From the NCBI GenBank assembly GCA_000687975.1, contig JIAB01000001.1, positions 3,076,001 through 3,140,000 on the forward strand: 64,000 nt of DNA, in the 5' to 3' direction. A model generated the notes under the pieces. That model saw nothing but the letters and a program-made list of their open reading frames with translations. It was not told the DNA's origin and made no database searches. Positions 9,434 to 18,332 of this stretch are shown here, one piece after another. The translations under genes were made by a program, and so were the position numbers. This DNA comes from Lachnospiraceae bacterium AC2031. GTDB taxonomy: Bacteria; Bacillota; Clostridia; Lachnospirales; Lachnospiraceae. The first letter of the stretch is position 1. Every line of letters starts with the position of its first letter.

Positions 9434-11113
9434 TTAATCAACTTCGGATACATCGTAATATTCGATGTTGATGAGCGTGCCGTCGATTGCATTTACGGTT
9501 GCGTATGCAAAGAGGTTTCCTTCTGTTGTACTTACAAGCTCTATCATCCAGGTTGGAACTGACTGATAAGATTTGTTGTAGTTTTCGCTGTCACTTGCAG
9601 AAGCCATTTTTATAGTTTCTTCTTTTGATAAATTAGAGTAATAGCATAGCTGTATATCTGAAATATTAAGAGTAGAAGGGTTTCCAAGTTTATCTAGATC
9701 CAGCTGTCCTTCAAGCTGAGCAGGGAGGTTTTCTGCTATCTGGTCAAATGGCATAAGAGATACATTTTCCCTGACGTCAACTACCTTGTCTGAAAGTCGT
9801 AGATCGATACTATAAAGGCCACGACTTGTATACTTTATTATTCCTGTATTTGAATCATTAAAAGTTATTGCTGTATCGTCCTCTTCATCATCTGCTTTTA
9901 GGCCATCGATATAAAAAGCGTATCCATCAACGGTAAATGTGGTTTCGTCCACATATTTATTCGAGTTGTCAGAAAATAGGAATTCAAAGAAATCCTTTTC
10001 TTTTCCTGTCTCGGATTCATATTCTTTCTTTATATCTCGTTGTTCGGCTATATTAAAGTAATTAATAGGGACGCCCTTGATACCTTCATGTACTGTGCTT
10101 TGATAATCGGTATTGGAAAACATCAAGACTGAAGATGCAGATTCGTAGTATGAAGGTGAAAAGACGTAAGAGTCTGTGGTGGCAACCTCAACTACAGGAT
10201 CAGAATGCATCATCTTGTATAAAAAAGCATTTTCAGTTACGTTGAACTGTCCCTTAAAGTTTAGTTCATTATCCAGAAGACTCTGTGCATCTTCTTTTAA
10301 GGTTTCTTTATCATCATTGCAGAAATTTTCGAGCTCTACGTCAGCTCCTGATGCGGTTTTATCACCAGCAACCAGAACAGTCTTGAAGTCGTAATCAGGG
10401 AAATAGTCCTTTATGCTTTTTGGCTCGAAGAAGATATATCTCATGTTTGTGGTGTAATCATAAGCGAGCAGCAGTACGAAACGTGTGTTTTTATAATCGC
10501 CTTCGTACATATGGATATACATTTTATCGCCGTCTGTCCATTTGTATTCTTCGTCAAATGTGGCATCTATTATTGTTCTATCGAAAAGCTGAATATCCAT
10601 GGTTTCAGAACCGTTGATACTTGCTTTAAAGTAGTCATGTGTGTGAATGATATTTTTATATTTATAAAGAAGACTAATGTAGTCATACTGGTTAGTATAT
10701 TTAATTGATTCAAGTTTTTCTGCTGAATCACCCAGGAGAGCCTTTACGATTGCATCTTCATCTTTTTTACCGTCGTCGGTTGACTCCATGTTGTATATAT
10801 TCAGTCCTTGTTGATTTGGAATAGCGAAAGATGCATTTCCCTTTATAGTTACACCATCTACAGTAAATTCCTTGTCAAATGAGACTTTCTCGCCTAGCAT
10901 TTCCTGAAGCGAACCGGCAGCTGGGCCTGACACTGTGTTTGTATCTGAAGATGCAGCGGATGGAGTAGCATCGCTGCTTTCTGTTGTCTGTTCCTGTACG
11001 CCATAGTCATCAACCACAGTTTCATTATTACTTCCGCATGCTGTGGCTCCAAGGCAAAGTGTTGAAGCGAGTAAAAGACTAGTTATCTGTTTTGCAAGTT
11101 TTGTTTTTCTCAT
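9434..11113 (-). CDS. Lipoprotein, first member of a tandem paralogous family
   Basis: A 559-residue protein with lipoprotein signal LLASTLCLGATACGSN, a VDDYGVQEQ start to the mature part, a short Ser/Thr linker and conserved core phrases shared with its two downstream paralogues (IVKALLGDSAEKLESIKYTNQYDY; HMYEGDYKNTRFVLLLAYDY). It is the most divergent of the three and the promoter-proximal one, with its upstream region bearing a family B repeat. No catalytic motif was seen. Confidence 0.85.
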   Translation of the reverse strand: MRKTKLAKQITSLLLASTLCLGATACGSNNETVVDDYGVQEQTTESSDATPSAASSDTNTVSGPAAGSLQEMLGEKVSFDKEFTVDGVTIKGNASFAIPNQQGLNIYNMESTDDGKKDEDAIVKALLGDSAEKLESIKYTNQYDYISLLYKYKNIIHTHDYFKASINGSETMDIQLFDRTIIDATFDEEYKWTDGDKMYIHMYEGDYKNTRFVLLLAYDYTTNMRYIFFEPKSIKDYFPDYDFKTVLVAGDKTASGADVELENFCNDDKETLKEDAQSLLDNELNFKGQFNVTENAFLYKMMHSDPVVEVATTDSYVFSPSYYESASSVLMFSNTDYQSTVHEGIKGVPINYFNIAEQRDIKKEYESETGKEKDFFEFLFSDNSNKYVDETTFTVDGYAFYIDGLKADDEEDDTAITFNDSNTGIIKYTSRGLYSIDLRLSDKVVDVRENVSLMPFDQIAENLPAQLEGQLDLDKLGNPSTLNISDIQLCYYSNLSKEETIKMASASDSENYNKSYQSVPTWMIELVSTTEGNLFAYATVNAIDGTLINIEYYDVSEVD

Positions 11114-11141
11114 GTTATCCCTCTGTGTATTATTTTTATCT

Positions 11142-11166
11142 GCCAGGGAGAACCGTCCCCACTGGC
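11142..11166. repeat. Family B palindromic repeat
   Basis: GCCAGGGAGAACCGTCCCC with right end ACTGGC. It lies upstream of the lipoprotein operon in the 318-bp divergent intergenic region 11114-11431. The rest of that region holds AT-rich promoter-like sequence, with no gene, and a family C repeat at its right end. Confidence 0.75.
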
Positions 11167-11375
11167 AAGTTTAAACATAATATAAAATATAGATGTTTCA
11201 AAGATGTTTCAATCTTTACCTTATCCCCGTGGTAATGATAATGTTGTGATGAATCAAAAATGAATCAATATTGTGTCCAAACGGTGGAGTTCCGTGACAT
11301 TTGTCATATACATATATTACTTCGCTCACTATTAAAATACTAAGGTGTTAAGTATATTAATAATGTAAGTAGATG

Positions 11376-11412
11376 AATGAGTCACTTTGGCTCAAAGCTG
11401 AATCGACTCATT
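11376..11412. repeat. Family C palindromic repeat in the 5' leader of the flavodoxin-like gene
   Basis: Outer arms AATGAGTC and GACTCATT enclose an inner stem CTTTGG...CAAAG/GGCTCAAAGCT. It ends 19 bases before the ATG at 11432, just before the ribosome-binding site AAAAGGAG. Confidence 0.8.
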
Positions 11413-11431
11413 TTAAAAGGAGAAAAATAAT

Positions 11432-12598
11432 ATGAACTTAGTTATTCATGATTTGAGTGAGCAGGAGTGGCAGAAGGTTGCCGACAAATATAATGGCTGG
11501 GAAGTGATCAGTGATGATGGTAGCATCAAGCCTTGTGTTGGATGCTTTGGCTGTTGGGTAAAGACTCCTGGCGAGTGTGTAATAAAGGATAAGTACAATC
11601 GTATGGGAGCGCTTATCCATCATGCGGATGAAGTGGTTGTCATCACTCGCTATAGCTATGGATGTTTTAGCAGCTTCGTGAAGAATGTGTTCGATAGAAG
11701 TATTGGCTGGGTTCTGCCTTTTTTTGAGAAAGTAAATGGTGAAATGCATCACAAGACGAGATATCCAGAGGAAAAACCAATCACTTTTATCTTTAGAGCT
11801 GAAAGCTTCACTGAAGAGGATAAAGAGAAGGCAAAGGTCTATGTTGAGGCGGTGTGTCGAAACTTCCGTGGTATCATCAAAGACCTCCGCTTCGAAAATG
11901 AGTCAGTAGGGGTTAAAGCCGAACCGACTCATAATGAGTCAAAAGGGGGAGAAATTGAACCGACTCATTCGGGGAAGACGGTGCTATTAAATGGTAGTAT
12001 GAGAGGAGATAAGGCGAATTCACTCAAGTTCTTGAATTACTTGAATGCAAGACTGGATGGAAAGGCTGAGGTGATCAATCTTTCTAAATATATGTCAAAA
12101 CAGGATGAACTTATAAAGATTCTTCTTTCTGCAGAGACAATCGTTTTTGGTATGCCTCTTTATGTAGATGGAGTTCCGGGACATGTTCTTAGAATCATGG
12201 AGATGATGGAGCGAGAGGAGAGTGTTCCGAAGAGGATATATGTTGTATCCAACATGGGATTCTATGAGAGCGTACAGCTTAAGAATCTTATGAGTCAGGT
12301 AAAGACCTGGAGCGAAGCTTGTGGTTATGAATATGGTGGAGGAGTTGCCATAGGAGCAGGTGAGATGCTCAATATGTTTGTTGATTCAAAGTCCAGTGGT
12401 AAGGGCCCTGGAAAGAATGTGACCAATGGATTGGATGAATTGGCTAGCAGAATTATGTCAACCAAAGGGGCTGGAGATATCTACGCCGATTGTAACGGTT
12501 TCCCTCGTTCCCTTTATATGATGGCAGCTAATTCAGGCTGGCCTAGAGATGCTAAAAAGAATGGTCTGAAGAAGAAAGATTTACTTAGACAACTGTAA
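11432..12598 (+). CDS. Two-domain flavodoxin-like NAD(P)H/FMN reductase family protein
   Basis: A 388-residue protein made of two flavodoxin-like halves. The N-terminal domain (about 1-155) carries CVGCFGCWVKTPGEC and ITRYSYGCFSSFVKNVFDR, typical of NADPH-dependent FMN reductase/iron-sulfur flavoprotein relatives; the classic N-terminal nucleotide-binding strand appears degenerate. The C-terminal domain (about 182-388) restarts with TVLLNGSMRGDKANSLKFL and has VFGMPLYVDGVPGHVLRIME. The domains are joined by a linker (about residues 156-180) encoded by two family C repeats. It is likely a cytoplasmic redox enzyme; the substrate is unknown. The ribosome-binding site is AAAAGGAG. It is convergent with the 12657 gene. 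Confidence 0.8.
   Translation: MNLVIHDLSEQEWQKVADKYNGWEVISDDGSIKPCVGCFGCWVKTPGECVIKDKYNRMGALIHHADEVVVITRYSYGCFSSFVKNVFDRSIGWVLPFFEKVNGEMHHKTRYPEEKPITFIFRAESFTEEDKEKAKVYVEAVCRNFRGIIKDLRFENESVGVKAEPTHNESKGGEIEPTHSGKTVLLNGSMRGDKANSLKFLNYLNARLDGKAEVINLSKYMSKQDELIKILLSAETIVFGMPLYVDGVPGHVLRIMEMMEREESVPKRIYVVSNMGFYESVQLKNLMSQVKTWSEACGYEYGGGVAIGAGEMLNMFVDSKSSGKGPGKNVTNGLDELASRIMSTKGAGDIYADCNGFPRSLYMMAANSGWPRDAKKNGLKKKDLLRQL
11897..11968. repeat. Two tandem family C repeats inside a coding sequence
   Basis: Copies at 11897-11932 and 11933-11968, each with AATGAGTC and CGACTCAT ends, lie head to tail in frame within the flavodoxin-like gene. They encode two similar peptides, NESVGVKAEPTH and NESKGGEIEPTH, that form the interdomain linker. 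Both lengths (36 bases) are multiples of three, so the frame is kept. Confidence 0.85.
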
Positions 12599-12625
12599 TA
12601 AGTCGAAAAAGCAAAAGAAAAGTAA

Positions 12626-12655
12626 AGAACCGCCGGCAAGGGCGGTTCTTTTTTG
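12626..12655. terminator. Bidirectional intrinsic terminator
   Basis: The stem AGAACCGCC / GGCGGTTCT has T-rich sequence on the right (TTTTTTGC) and A-rich sequence on the left. It lies between two convergent genes. Confidence 0.85.
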
Positions 12656-12656
12656 C

Positions 12657-13964
12657 TTATTTCAGGTCGATAGTGACTGGGTCACTGATAAGTTCAACTG
12701 TTGTTGTTACTTCTCTGCCTTTGTTTTTGTCTTCAACTTCGATTACTTTCTCGATAGCGAAGGTGATAGTTGAGATTCCGTCAGCCCACTGACTACAGTA
12801 GTTAACACCGGCTGCCTCACTTAAACGAGGTAGTGCTGATGCATTATCGTAGAGTGGTGCAGAGAATCTGTCAGGCATAAAACAAGCAAACTCATCATCA
12901 CATTCATCAATCTGTTTCTGAAGTTCTTCGCTTGTATCACCACACTGGTACATAACGTATGTATTACCAAGGTCGTCCCAGCATCTGATTCTAAGGAAGG
13001 TGCAGTACTCGATTCCTTCCTCTTCATCTACTCTGTGAATTTCATCCCAATCATCCTCACAAGAAGAAGTTCCGTACAGCACGAGACCATTAGCTCCGAT
13101 AGAATAGCTGTCTATTGTCATTGATTCATGAGTGCCGTAGAAATCAAGTTCGCCGCTTCCTCCGTCGATAGCAATACGCTCATTTTCTGTATCTTCATAT
13201 TCACCATCTAACTTAGTAGTAAATGTATACTTACCACCATAATGCTTTCCAAGATCGATATCAAATGTAATCTGGCTGTTCAGCGGATCTGGAAGAGTAG
13301 CCATATATTCCTGCCATTCATTTGCCCAGTCCTCAACCTCTTCCTCAGAAGAGTTAGCTGTGATTGGGGTTTCACGCTTTGGTGCATTTGGATCGTTGCC
13401 TTCCATAAATGCCTGAGTTGTGTCGGTTGCCATGAAGAAATCTAGGTAAAGTGTTTGATCATCTATGCTGTATTCATTTCCCCAAGACATCATTTCTGTG
13501 TCATCAAGCTTTGTTACAAGTGAGATACCGGAACAGTCTATAGCGCTCCAACAACCAGATTCTGTAACTGCTGTTTCGATATCATGTTTCAATGCTTCAA
13601 GATCTACAGATTCATCAAATGTGAACTTAACGCCTATCTTTATGGTGTCGTAGTCTTTAGAAATGCTGGAAATCTCAGCATTTGCAATTCCTGACTTGCT
13701 CATATTCTCAATAAGCTGTTCAGCATTATTTTCAGAGATTATAGTCTCTGTATTAGCCTCTGTATCAGCCTCTTTGGTCTCATCTATTATGTCATAAGTT
13801 GCTGCGGCTGCTTCGATATTCTTAAGGTTTGCGTCATTTCTGTTGGTATTTACTGCTGCATAGACTCCACCACCAGCAGCGAGACAGCAGGCTGATATGA
13901 TACCAGCACGGCAGAACCAACGAAGGCCCTTGTTTGATTTTCTTATATCATTTGTTTTACTCAT
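12657..13964 (-). CDS. Single-pass membrane protein, paralogue of the adjacent anti-sigma protein (DUF4179-like)
   Basis: A 435-residue protein with one membrane segment near residues 20-45 (GIISACCLAAGGGVYAAV) and a large extracytoplasmic part. It aligns by eye with the upstream gene over the outer region (for example ISFDLNFGKxxGGxYTF-like and SYSVGANG/SYSIGANG stretches, and the SDPVTIDLK / TDPVTIDVK end). It lacks the roughly 45-residue cytoplasmic N-terminal segment expected to bind sigma. The start at 13964 was chosen because AAGGAG lies 6 bases before this ATG; the longer frame uses a GTG that overlaps that site. It follows the anti-sigma gene after 18 bases, so one operon. Confidence 0.75.
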   Translation of the reverse strand: MSKTNDIRKSNKGLRWFCRAGIISACCLAAGGGVYAAVNTNRNDANLKNIEAAAATYDIIDETKEADTEANTETIISENNAEQLIENMSKSGIANAEISSISKDYDTIKIGVKFTFDESVDLEALKHDIETAVTESGCWSAIDCSGISLVTKLDDTEMMSWGNEYSIDDQTLYLDFFMATDTTQAFMEGNDPNAPKRETPITANSSEEEVEDWANEWQEYMATLPDPLNSQITFDIDLGKHYGGKYTFTTKLDGEYEDTENERIAIDGGSGELDFYGTHESMTIDSYSIGANGLVLYGTSSCEDDWDEIHRVDEEEGIEYCTFLRIRCWDDLGNTYVMYQCGDTSEELQKQIDECDDEFACFMPDRFSAPLYDNASALPRLSEAAGVNYCSQWADGISTITFAIEKVIEVEDKNKGREVTTTVELISDPVTIDLK

Positions 13965-13982
13965 ACGTTTCTCCTTCACTAA

Positions 13983-15479
13983 TTATTTCACGTCGATAGT
14001 AACTGGGTCAGTCATGTATTCAAAGGTTGCTTCTAATTCATGATTAAAATCATATGTTTCGTTGAATTTTGCAATCTGGAATGTAACACTGGATACTCCA
14101 CTTGCCCAATTTGTTTTGAAATTGAGTCCTGATGCTTTGGAATAATCAGGGAGCCTTCCGTCATCGCATATACTTGCGGTAAAAATATTTGGTGTGAAAG
14201 GATCTGTTTCGTCATCTTCATCTAAAGCCTCATCGCTAAAATCTCGTGCTGGGTAAAGAAGGTAGCTATTTCCTAAATCATCAGTTGCGATAATGTAAAG
14301 CTCTTCAAAATAGGAAAGCATTCCGTCCTGTTCACATTTTGCATACAACTCATTTATATCACCTTCTTCGGAACAAGTACCCTGGAACTCGATTCCATTT
14401 GCACCCACAGAATAGCTGGTTATATTAATTGAAGTATGCATGTTATAGTAACTTGCTTCAGCGCTTACTTCGTCTATAGAAATACGGTCGTTTTCAACGT
14501 CCTCGTAAGAACCGCCTAGTCTAGTTATAAAAGTATAGGTTCCACCGAGATCCTTCCCAAAGTTAAGGTCAAATGAAATCGTACAGCTCAGTGGATCTGG
14601 AAGAGCATCTTCATATTTCTTGAGAGCCTCGTCATATTTTGTAGTTGCTTCAATTGACTCTTCCTCAGATAATTCTGAAAATGGACTGATACCATAATCA
14701 TCTGCCATTGGCCAGTTAGGATCTGTGCCTTCACTCACTGCCTTGGTTTCATATGTATCGATATCAACTTCTATAGACAGCTTGTTACCGTCTAATGAGT
14801 AGTTATTTACCCATGTTCTCATCTCAGTATCGTCAAGTCTTGATGTAAGAGAGAAGTTATCAAAGGTTTCATTATTCATAGCCACAGCGATACCCTGATC
14901 AGCAAAATGGTCAAATGTATCTCTAAGTGGTTCAAACTTGCTAGCGTCATCTAGTTCCATATTTACGATAACCTTGATTGTATTATCTTGCTTGCTGATG
15001 CTTTCAATCTCAGCGTCTGCAATTCCATCCTTTTTGATCTGTTCGATAAGATCTGGACCTGCATTCTGAGCAAGTATAGAAGTATCATCTGCAGAGGCTG
15101 CATCTGTGCTTGTACCTTCTGTGATAACGTCGTAGGTCAGCTCACCGCCAGTCTCTTCGTCGTAGATCTTCTTTGTAACCTTGTTGCCGTCTACATCAAC
15201 AACCTCTGACTGAGATGACTTGATACGAAGGTTATTTGCTGTATTCTTTCTAAGAGTAGTTGCTGCGTAAACTCCACCGCCAACAGCGAGACAGCAGAAG
15301 GTTAGTATCGCAGCGCGACTAACCCATGTGAGGGTACGGTTTGCTTTTCTTTTTCTAAGATTAAGCTTCCTATTTATACGTGAGTTGATACGAGAAACTT
15401 CCTCAGGAGAGAGGGCCTCATCTTCGTACTCACTGAAATCTGTTTCGATTTCATTTAGATATTTATATAAATCATCCAT
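13983..15479 (-). CDS. Probable anti-sigma factor, transmembrane (DUF4179-like)
   Basis: A 498-residue protein with a cytoplasmic N-terminal part of about 48 residues (MDDLYKYLNEIETDFSEYED...), a basic stretch (RKRKANR), one membrane segment (AILTFCCLAVGGGVYAAT) and a long outer domain. Its start ATG overlaps the stop of the sigma gene (ATGGATGA) and GGAGCG lies just upstream, so translation is likely coupled. In such pairs the membrane protein holds its sigma factor until an external signal releases it; that role is inferred from position and topology. The outer domain resembles DUF4179-type proteins. Confidence 0.8.
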   Translation of the reverse strand: MDDLYKYLNEIETDFSEYEDEALSPEEVSRINSRINRKLNLRKRKANRTLTWVSRAAILTFCCLAVGGGVYAATTLRKNTANNLRIKSSQSEVVDVDGNKVTKKIYDEETGGELTYDVITEGTSTDAASADDTSILAQNAGPDLIEQIKKDGIADAEIESISKQDNTIKVIVNMELDDASKFEPLRDTFDHFADQGIAVAMNNETFDNFSLTSRLDDTEMRTWVNNYSLDGNKLSIEVDIDTYETKAVSEGTDPNWPMADDYGISPFSELSEEESIEATTKYDEALKKYEDALPDPLSCTISFDLNFGKDLGGTYTFITRLGGSYEDVENDRISIDEVSAEASYYNMHTSINITSYSVGANGIEFQGTCSEEGDINELYAKCEQDGMLSYFEELYIIATDDLGNSYLLYPARDFSDEALDEDDETDPFTPNIFTASICDDGRLPDYSKASGLNFKTNWASGVSSVTFQIAKFNETYDFNHELEATFEYMTDPVTIDVK

Positions 15480-16053
15480 ATTTGCGCTCCTTGCTAATAA
15501 GATAGTTCTTTCTGATTTTCTTCTTTCCACGGGATGTGTGATTGTAAAGCTGGTCTTTCGGGATGTTCAAGTCCTTGCTTATCTCGTCCATGCTTTCGCC
15601 CTTCTGATAGATCCGACGGAAGATTTCTCGGTCTTCCGGGGAGAGACAGGAGACGAGCTGTTCGAACTCGCTGTCGATGGATTCCTCTAGTCTAGTAAAT
15701 CGTTCGTCATCGAATCCAGGCTCATTTGCCATATCCTCTAAGGATTCACCCATCTGACTGAATTCTTCTCGTTTCGCCTTTCTGAGATAATCTATGGCCT
15801 GGTATCTGGCTATTGCCGCAAGCCATCCTTTGAAATCACATTTGTCTTCGTTGTAGTCGTCTGCGTGATCCCACGCTTTCATCAGTACGTCGTCGAAGCA
15901 CTCATCCACCATGTCAGGAATCAGACTTAGCTTCTTTCGGATTATCGAATATAGTAGGCCACCATATTTTTCTATAATAAACTCGAGGGCTCGCTCGTCC
16001 TTGGCGCGTAGTCGCTCGACAAAATTGTTATCTGTAATTTTTGGCTTATACAC
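15472..16053 (-). CDS. ECF-type RNA polymerase sigma factor
   Basis: A 193-residue sigma-70 family protein. Region 2 spans LEFIIEKYGGLLYSIIRKKL to GWLAAIARYQAIDYLRKAKR, with the conserved D-x-L-M-K-A-W segment (DDVLMKAWDHADDY). Region 4 is LSPEDREIFRRIYQKGESMDEISKDL with the helix-turn-helix at IPKDQLYNHTSRGKKKI. A GTG start at 16053 is preferred because AAAGGAG lies 7 bases upstream; the ATG at 16074 has no ribosome-binding site. It is the first gene of an operon with the anti-sigma protein and its paralogue. It probably directs its own operon among other targets; no promoter was assigned. Confidence 0.9.
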   Translation of the reverse strand: MYKPKITDNNFVERLRAKDERALEFIIEKYGGLLYSIIRKKLSLIPDMVDECFDDVLMKAWDHADDYNEDKCDFKGWLAAIARYQAIDYLRKAKREEFSQMGESLEDMANEPGFDDERFTRLEESIDSEFEQLVSCLSPEDREIFRRIYQKGESMDEISKDLNIPKDQLYNHTSRGKKKIRKNYLISKERKYG

Positions 16054-16153
16054 GATGTTTCTCCTTTGTTTCATTAGCAGCTGCTATTAATATATACGTC
16101 AAATGTATCTAACTTCTATCCAAATTCGAAAAAAAATTATTTTTTTTTTAAAA

Positions 16154-16182
16154 AGTGCAACGGGGTCTGTCCCCACTGCACT
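16154..16182. repeat. Family A palindromic repeat
   Basis: AGTGCAACGGGG...CCCCACTGCACT with central TCTGT, in the region between divergent sigma and GGDEF genes. Confidence 0.8.
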
Positions 16183-16239
16183 TTTTGTGGTAAAATGTTG
16201 ATTGGGGTATTATTGTTTCAATTTAATGGGGTAGTGCTT

Positions 16240-17649
16240 ATGGATTTACAAGAGTATGTAAATGGCTTTGGGGCCATGACGTGTGTAGTTTCAGTAGAGA
16301 ATCTTGGAGGAGGAAAGCGCGGTAAGTTCCGTATTGTCTGCGGAAATCCAGCGTATGTTGGATCTATTGAACATCCAGCTCCTGGAGCAGAGCTTCTTAC
16401 ACAGAAGTTCACGCCAAATGCTGAATACACAAATTATTTTACGAGAGATCTTAACTTTGAGGACTTCTGTTACATGGCAGCAGTTGAGAAGAAATGTCTT
16501 AACTCATATGCAAGTGCTGACAGGATCCACGGAGTCTATTTTAATATGACATTTCTCCCTGTAGCCTATGAGGAGGGCAATCTCTGTTATTGTACCTACA
16601 CTATGGAGATTAACTTCGAGGCAAATCTTGAGAGAATGTCCACTCTTTCTGCTGAGGCAACTCAAAATGTTATCAGAATCTGTCTCGGTCTAAAAACTTC
16701 CGGTGATTTTAAATCAGTAATGACCCGTGTTATTTCAGACATCAGAGAGATGTTCAATGCGGGCCACAGTTGTTTATTCCTGGTAGACAATTACGAGCGT
16801 TCATGTAGTGTTCTTTGTGAAGCTTTGGCTGAGGATACCATTTTGACCACAATGAATGATTATGTGGATGATAAGTTCTACGATATTGCGGCCTCCTGGG
16901 AGGGAATGATCGCGGGCAGCAACTGTATCGTGGTTAAGGACGAGCAGGACATGGAGGTTGTGAAGGAGCGTAATCCAATCTGGTACAAATCATTTACAGA
17001 CGCACATGGTGAGACTATCGTTCTGTTCCCACTGAGGTTCCGTGGAATGCTTCTGGGGTATGTGTGGATCATCAATTTTGACATTGAGAAGGCTACAATA
17101 GCTAAGGAAACCTTTGAGACCACTGCTGCAGTCATCGCATCTGATATCAACAACTTCCTGCTGATGGACAGACTGAAGGTGCTGAGTTCCAAGGATATGC
17201 TGACAGGCGTTATGAACCGTAACGAGATGAACAACTTCGTGGATAAGATGAGCGAAGAGGATAATCCTGGAAATGTTAGCGTTGGAGTTGCATTTACCGA
17301 CCTAAATGGCCTCAAGCGTGTGAACGATGAACAGGGTCACAGTGCAGGTGATGCACTTCTGAAGGATGCGGCCAAGGCTCTTGAGGAGGTCTTCAAAACT
17401 GAGGAAATCTTCAGAGCGGGTGGTGATGAGTTCACTATTATCTGTCTTGGAGTTACAGAGGAAGAGCTTAAGGCAAAGGTTGAGGCTGCCAAGAAGGCTT
17501 CTGAGAAGTATCCAGAGGTAAGCTTCGCCATAGGTTTGTGTCACGAAGCGGACAAGCGAAATGTTCGCCAGGCACTGAGAGTTGCGGATGAGCGCATGTA
17601 CGAGGACAAGCGCCTCTACTACGAGCGCCACCCGGAGAAAAAACGTTAG
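16240..17649 (+). CDS. GGDEF-domain diguanylate cyclase
   Basis: A 469-residue cytoplasmic protein. The N-terminal half is a PAS/GAF-like sensor region (RGKFRIVCGNPAYVGSIE; later GHSCLFLVDNYERSCSVL). The C-terminal GGDEF domain has the start SSKDMLTGVMNRNEMN, the metal-binding FTDLNGLKRVNDEQGHSAGD and an intact RAGGDEFTI signature, so it should make cyclic di-GMP from two GTP. No RxxD inhibitory site is evident before the signature. The start at 16240 (MDLQEYV) is preferred; the frame opens at 16195 but that stretch is upstream-like. The LURP-one gene follows after 14 bases. Confidence 0.88.
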   Translation: MDLQEYVNGFGAMTCVVSVENLGGGKRGKFRIVCGNPAYVGSIEHPAPGAELLTQKFTPNAEYTNYFTRDLNFEDFCYMAAVEKKCLNSYASADRIHGVYFNMTFLPVAYEEGNLCYCTYTMEINFEANLERMSTLSAEATQNVIRICLGLKTSGDFKSVMTRVISDIREMFNAGHSCLFLVDNYERSCSVLCEALAEDTILTTMNDYVDDKFYDIAASWEGMIAGSNCIVVKDEQDMEVVKERNPIWYKSFTDAHGETIVLFPLRFRGMLLGYVWIINFDIEKATIAKETFETTAAVIASDINNFLLMDRLKVLSSKDMLTGVMNRNEMNNFVDKMSEEDNPGNVSVGVAFTDLNGLKRVNDEQGHSAGDALLKDAAKALEEVFKTEEIFRAGGDEFTIICLGVTEEELKAKVEAAKKASEKYPEVSFAIGLCHEADKRNVRQALRVADERMYEDKRLYYERHPEKKR

Positions 17650-17663
17650 TTAGTTGATATATT

Positions 17664-18161
17664 ATGAGCAGATTAATGATTAAACAGAAGGTGTTTTCTT
17701 GGACGGATACGTATGATGTGTACGATGAGGCCGGAAACCCAAAATATTTTGTTAAGGCGGATTTCTTTTCGATTGGTCACAGGATTCGTGTGTACGATAA
17801 GGCAAGTGGCCAGGAGATAGGAATGATCCAGGAGAAGCTCTTTCATATAATGAAGGAGTTTGAGATAAGCATAAATGGTTACTCACAGGGAATCATTAAG
17901 AAGCAGATCTCTTTCTTCACCCCAAAGTACAATATCGATTACAAGGGCTGGAGGCTTGAAGGCGATTTCCTGCAGTGGAACTATGATATCTTTGAGCAGC
18001 AGAGGCTTGTGGTACATATCTCAAGACAGCTGTTTACCTGGGGCGATACCTACGTGCTGGATATTCAGAACTATGAGGATGAGCTGCCTGCACTGATGGT
18101 GGCAATCGCTATGGACGCGGCAAGATGCTCCGAAAATAACAATGCCAATACGTATATGTAA
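17664..18161 (+). CDS. LURP-one-related (YxjI-type) protein
   Basis: A 165-residue protein of the LURP-one/tubby-like beta-barrel family. Characteristic phrases are MIKQKVFSWTDTYDVYDEAGNPKYFVKADFFSIGHRI (in parts), VYDKASGQEIGMIQEKL and the second half WNYDIFEQQRLVVHISRQLFTWGDTYVLDI. The family has no settled biochemical role in bacteria; membrane or lipid association has been suggested. It lies 14 bases after the GGDEF gene and is probably co-transcribed. The stop codon abuts a family C repeat. Confidence 0.82.
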   Translation: MSRLMIKQKVFSWTDTYDVYDEAGNPKYFVKADFFSIGHRIRVYDKASGQEIGMIQEKLFHIMKEFEISINGYSQGIIKKQISFFTPKYNIDYKGWRLEGDFLQWNYDIFEQQRLVVHISRQLFTWGDTYVLDIQNYEDELPALMVAIAMDAARCSENNNANTYM

Positions 18162-18196
18162 TGAGTCAAAAGGGCTTTGAGCCAAATCGACTCATT
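18160..18196. repeat. Family C palindromic repeat
   Basis: AATGAGTC, inner stem GGGCTTTGAGCC, then CGACTCATT. It begins inside the TAA stop of the LURP-one gene. Its partner copies at 21526 bracket the next gene. Confidence 0.85.
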
Positions 18197-18240
18197 TTAG
18201 TCAGATATTTATAAAAAACATCATATTTGAAAAATACGGA

Positions 18241-18330
18241 CAACTCTCCGGTATGGTATTAAATAGGTACACTATTTAAAACACTATTAAACTAGGGAAA
18301 CAATATCTATCAAAGTTTCAAGGAGAGTTG
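18241..18330 (+). promoter_or_regulatory. Possible anti-Shine-Dalgarno pairing in the leader of the 18333 gene
   Basis: CAACTCTCC at 18241-18249 is the exact complement of GGAGAGTTG at 18322-18330, which contains the ribosome-binding site of the 18333 gene. If the transcript starts upstream of 18241, the site could be hidden in a stem. The start point is not established. Confidence 0.3.
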
Positions 18331-18332
18331 TA

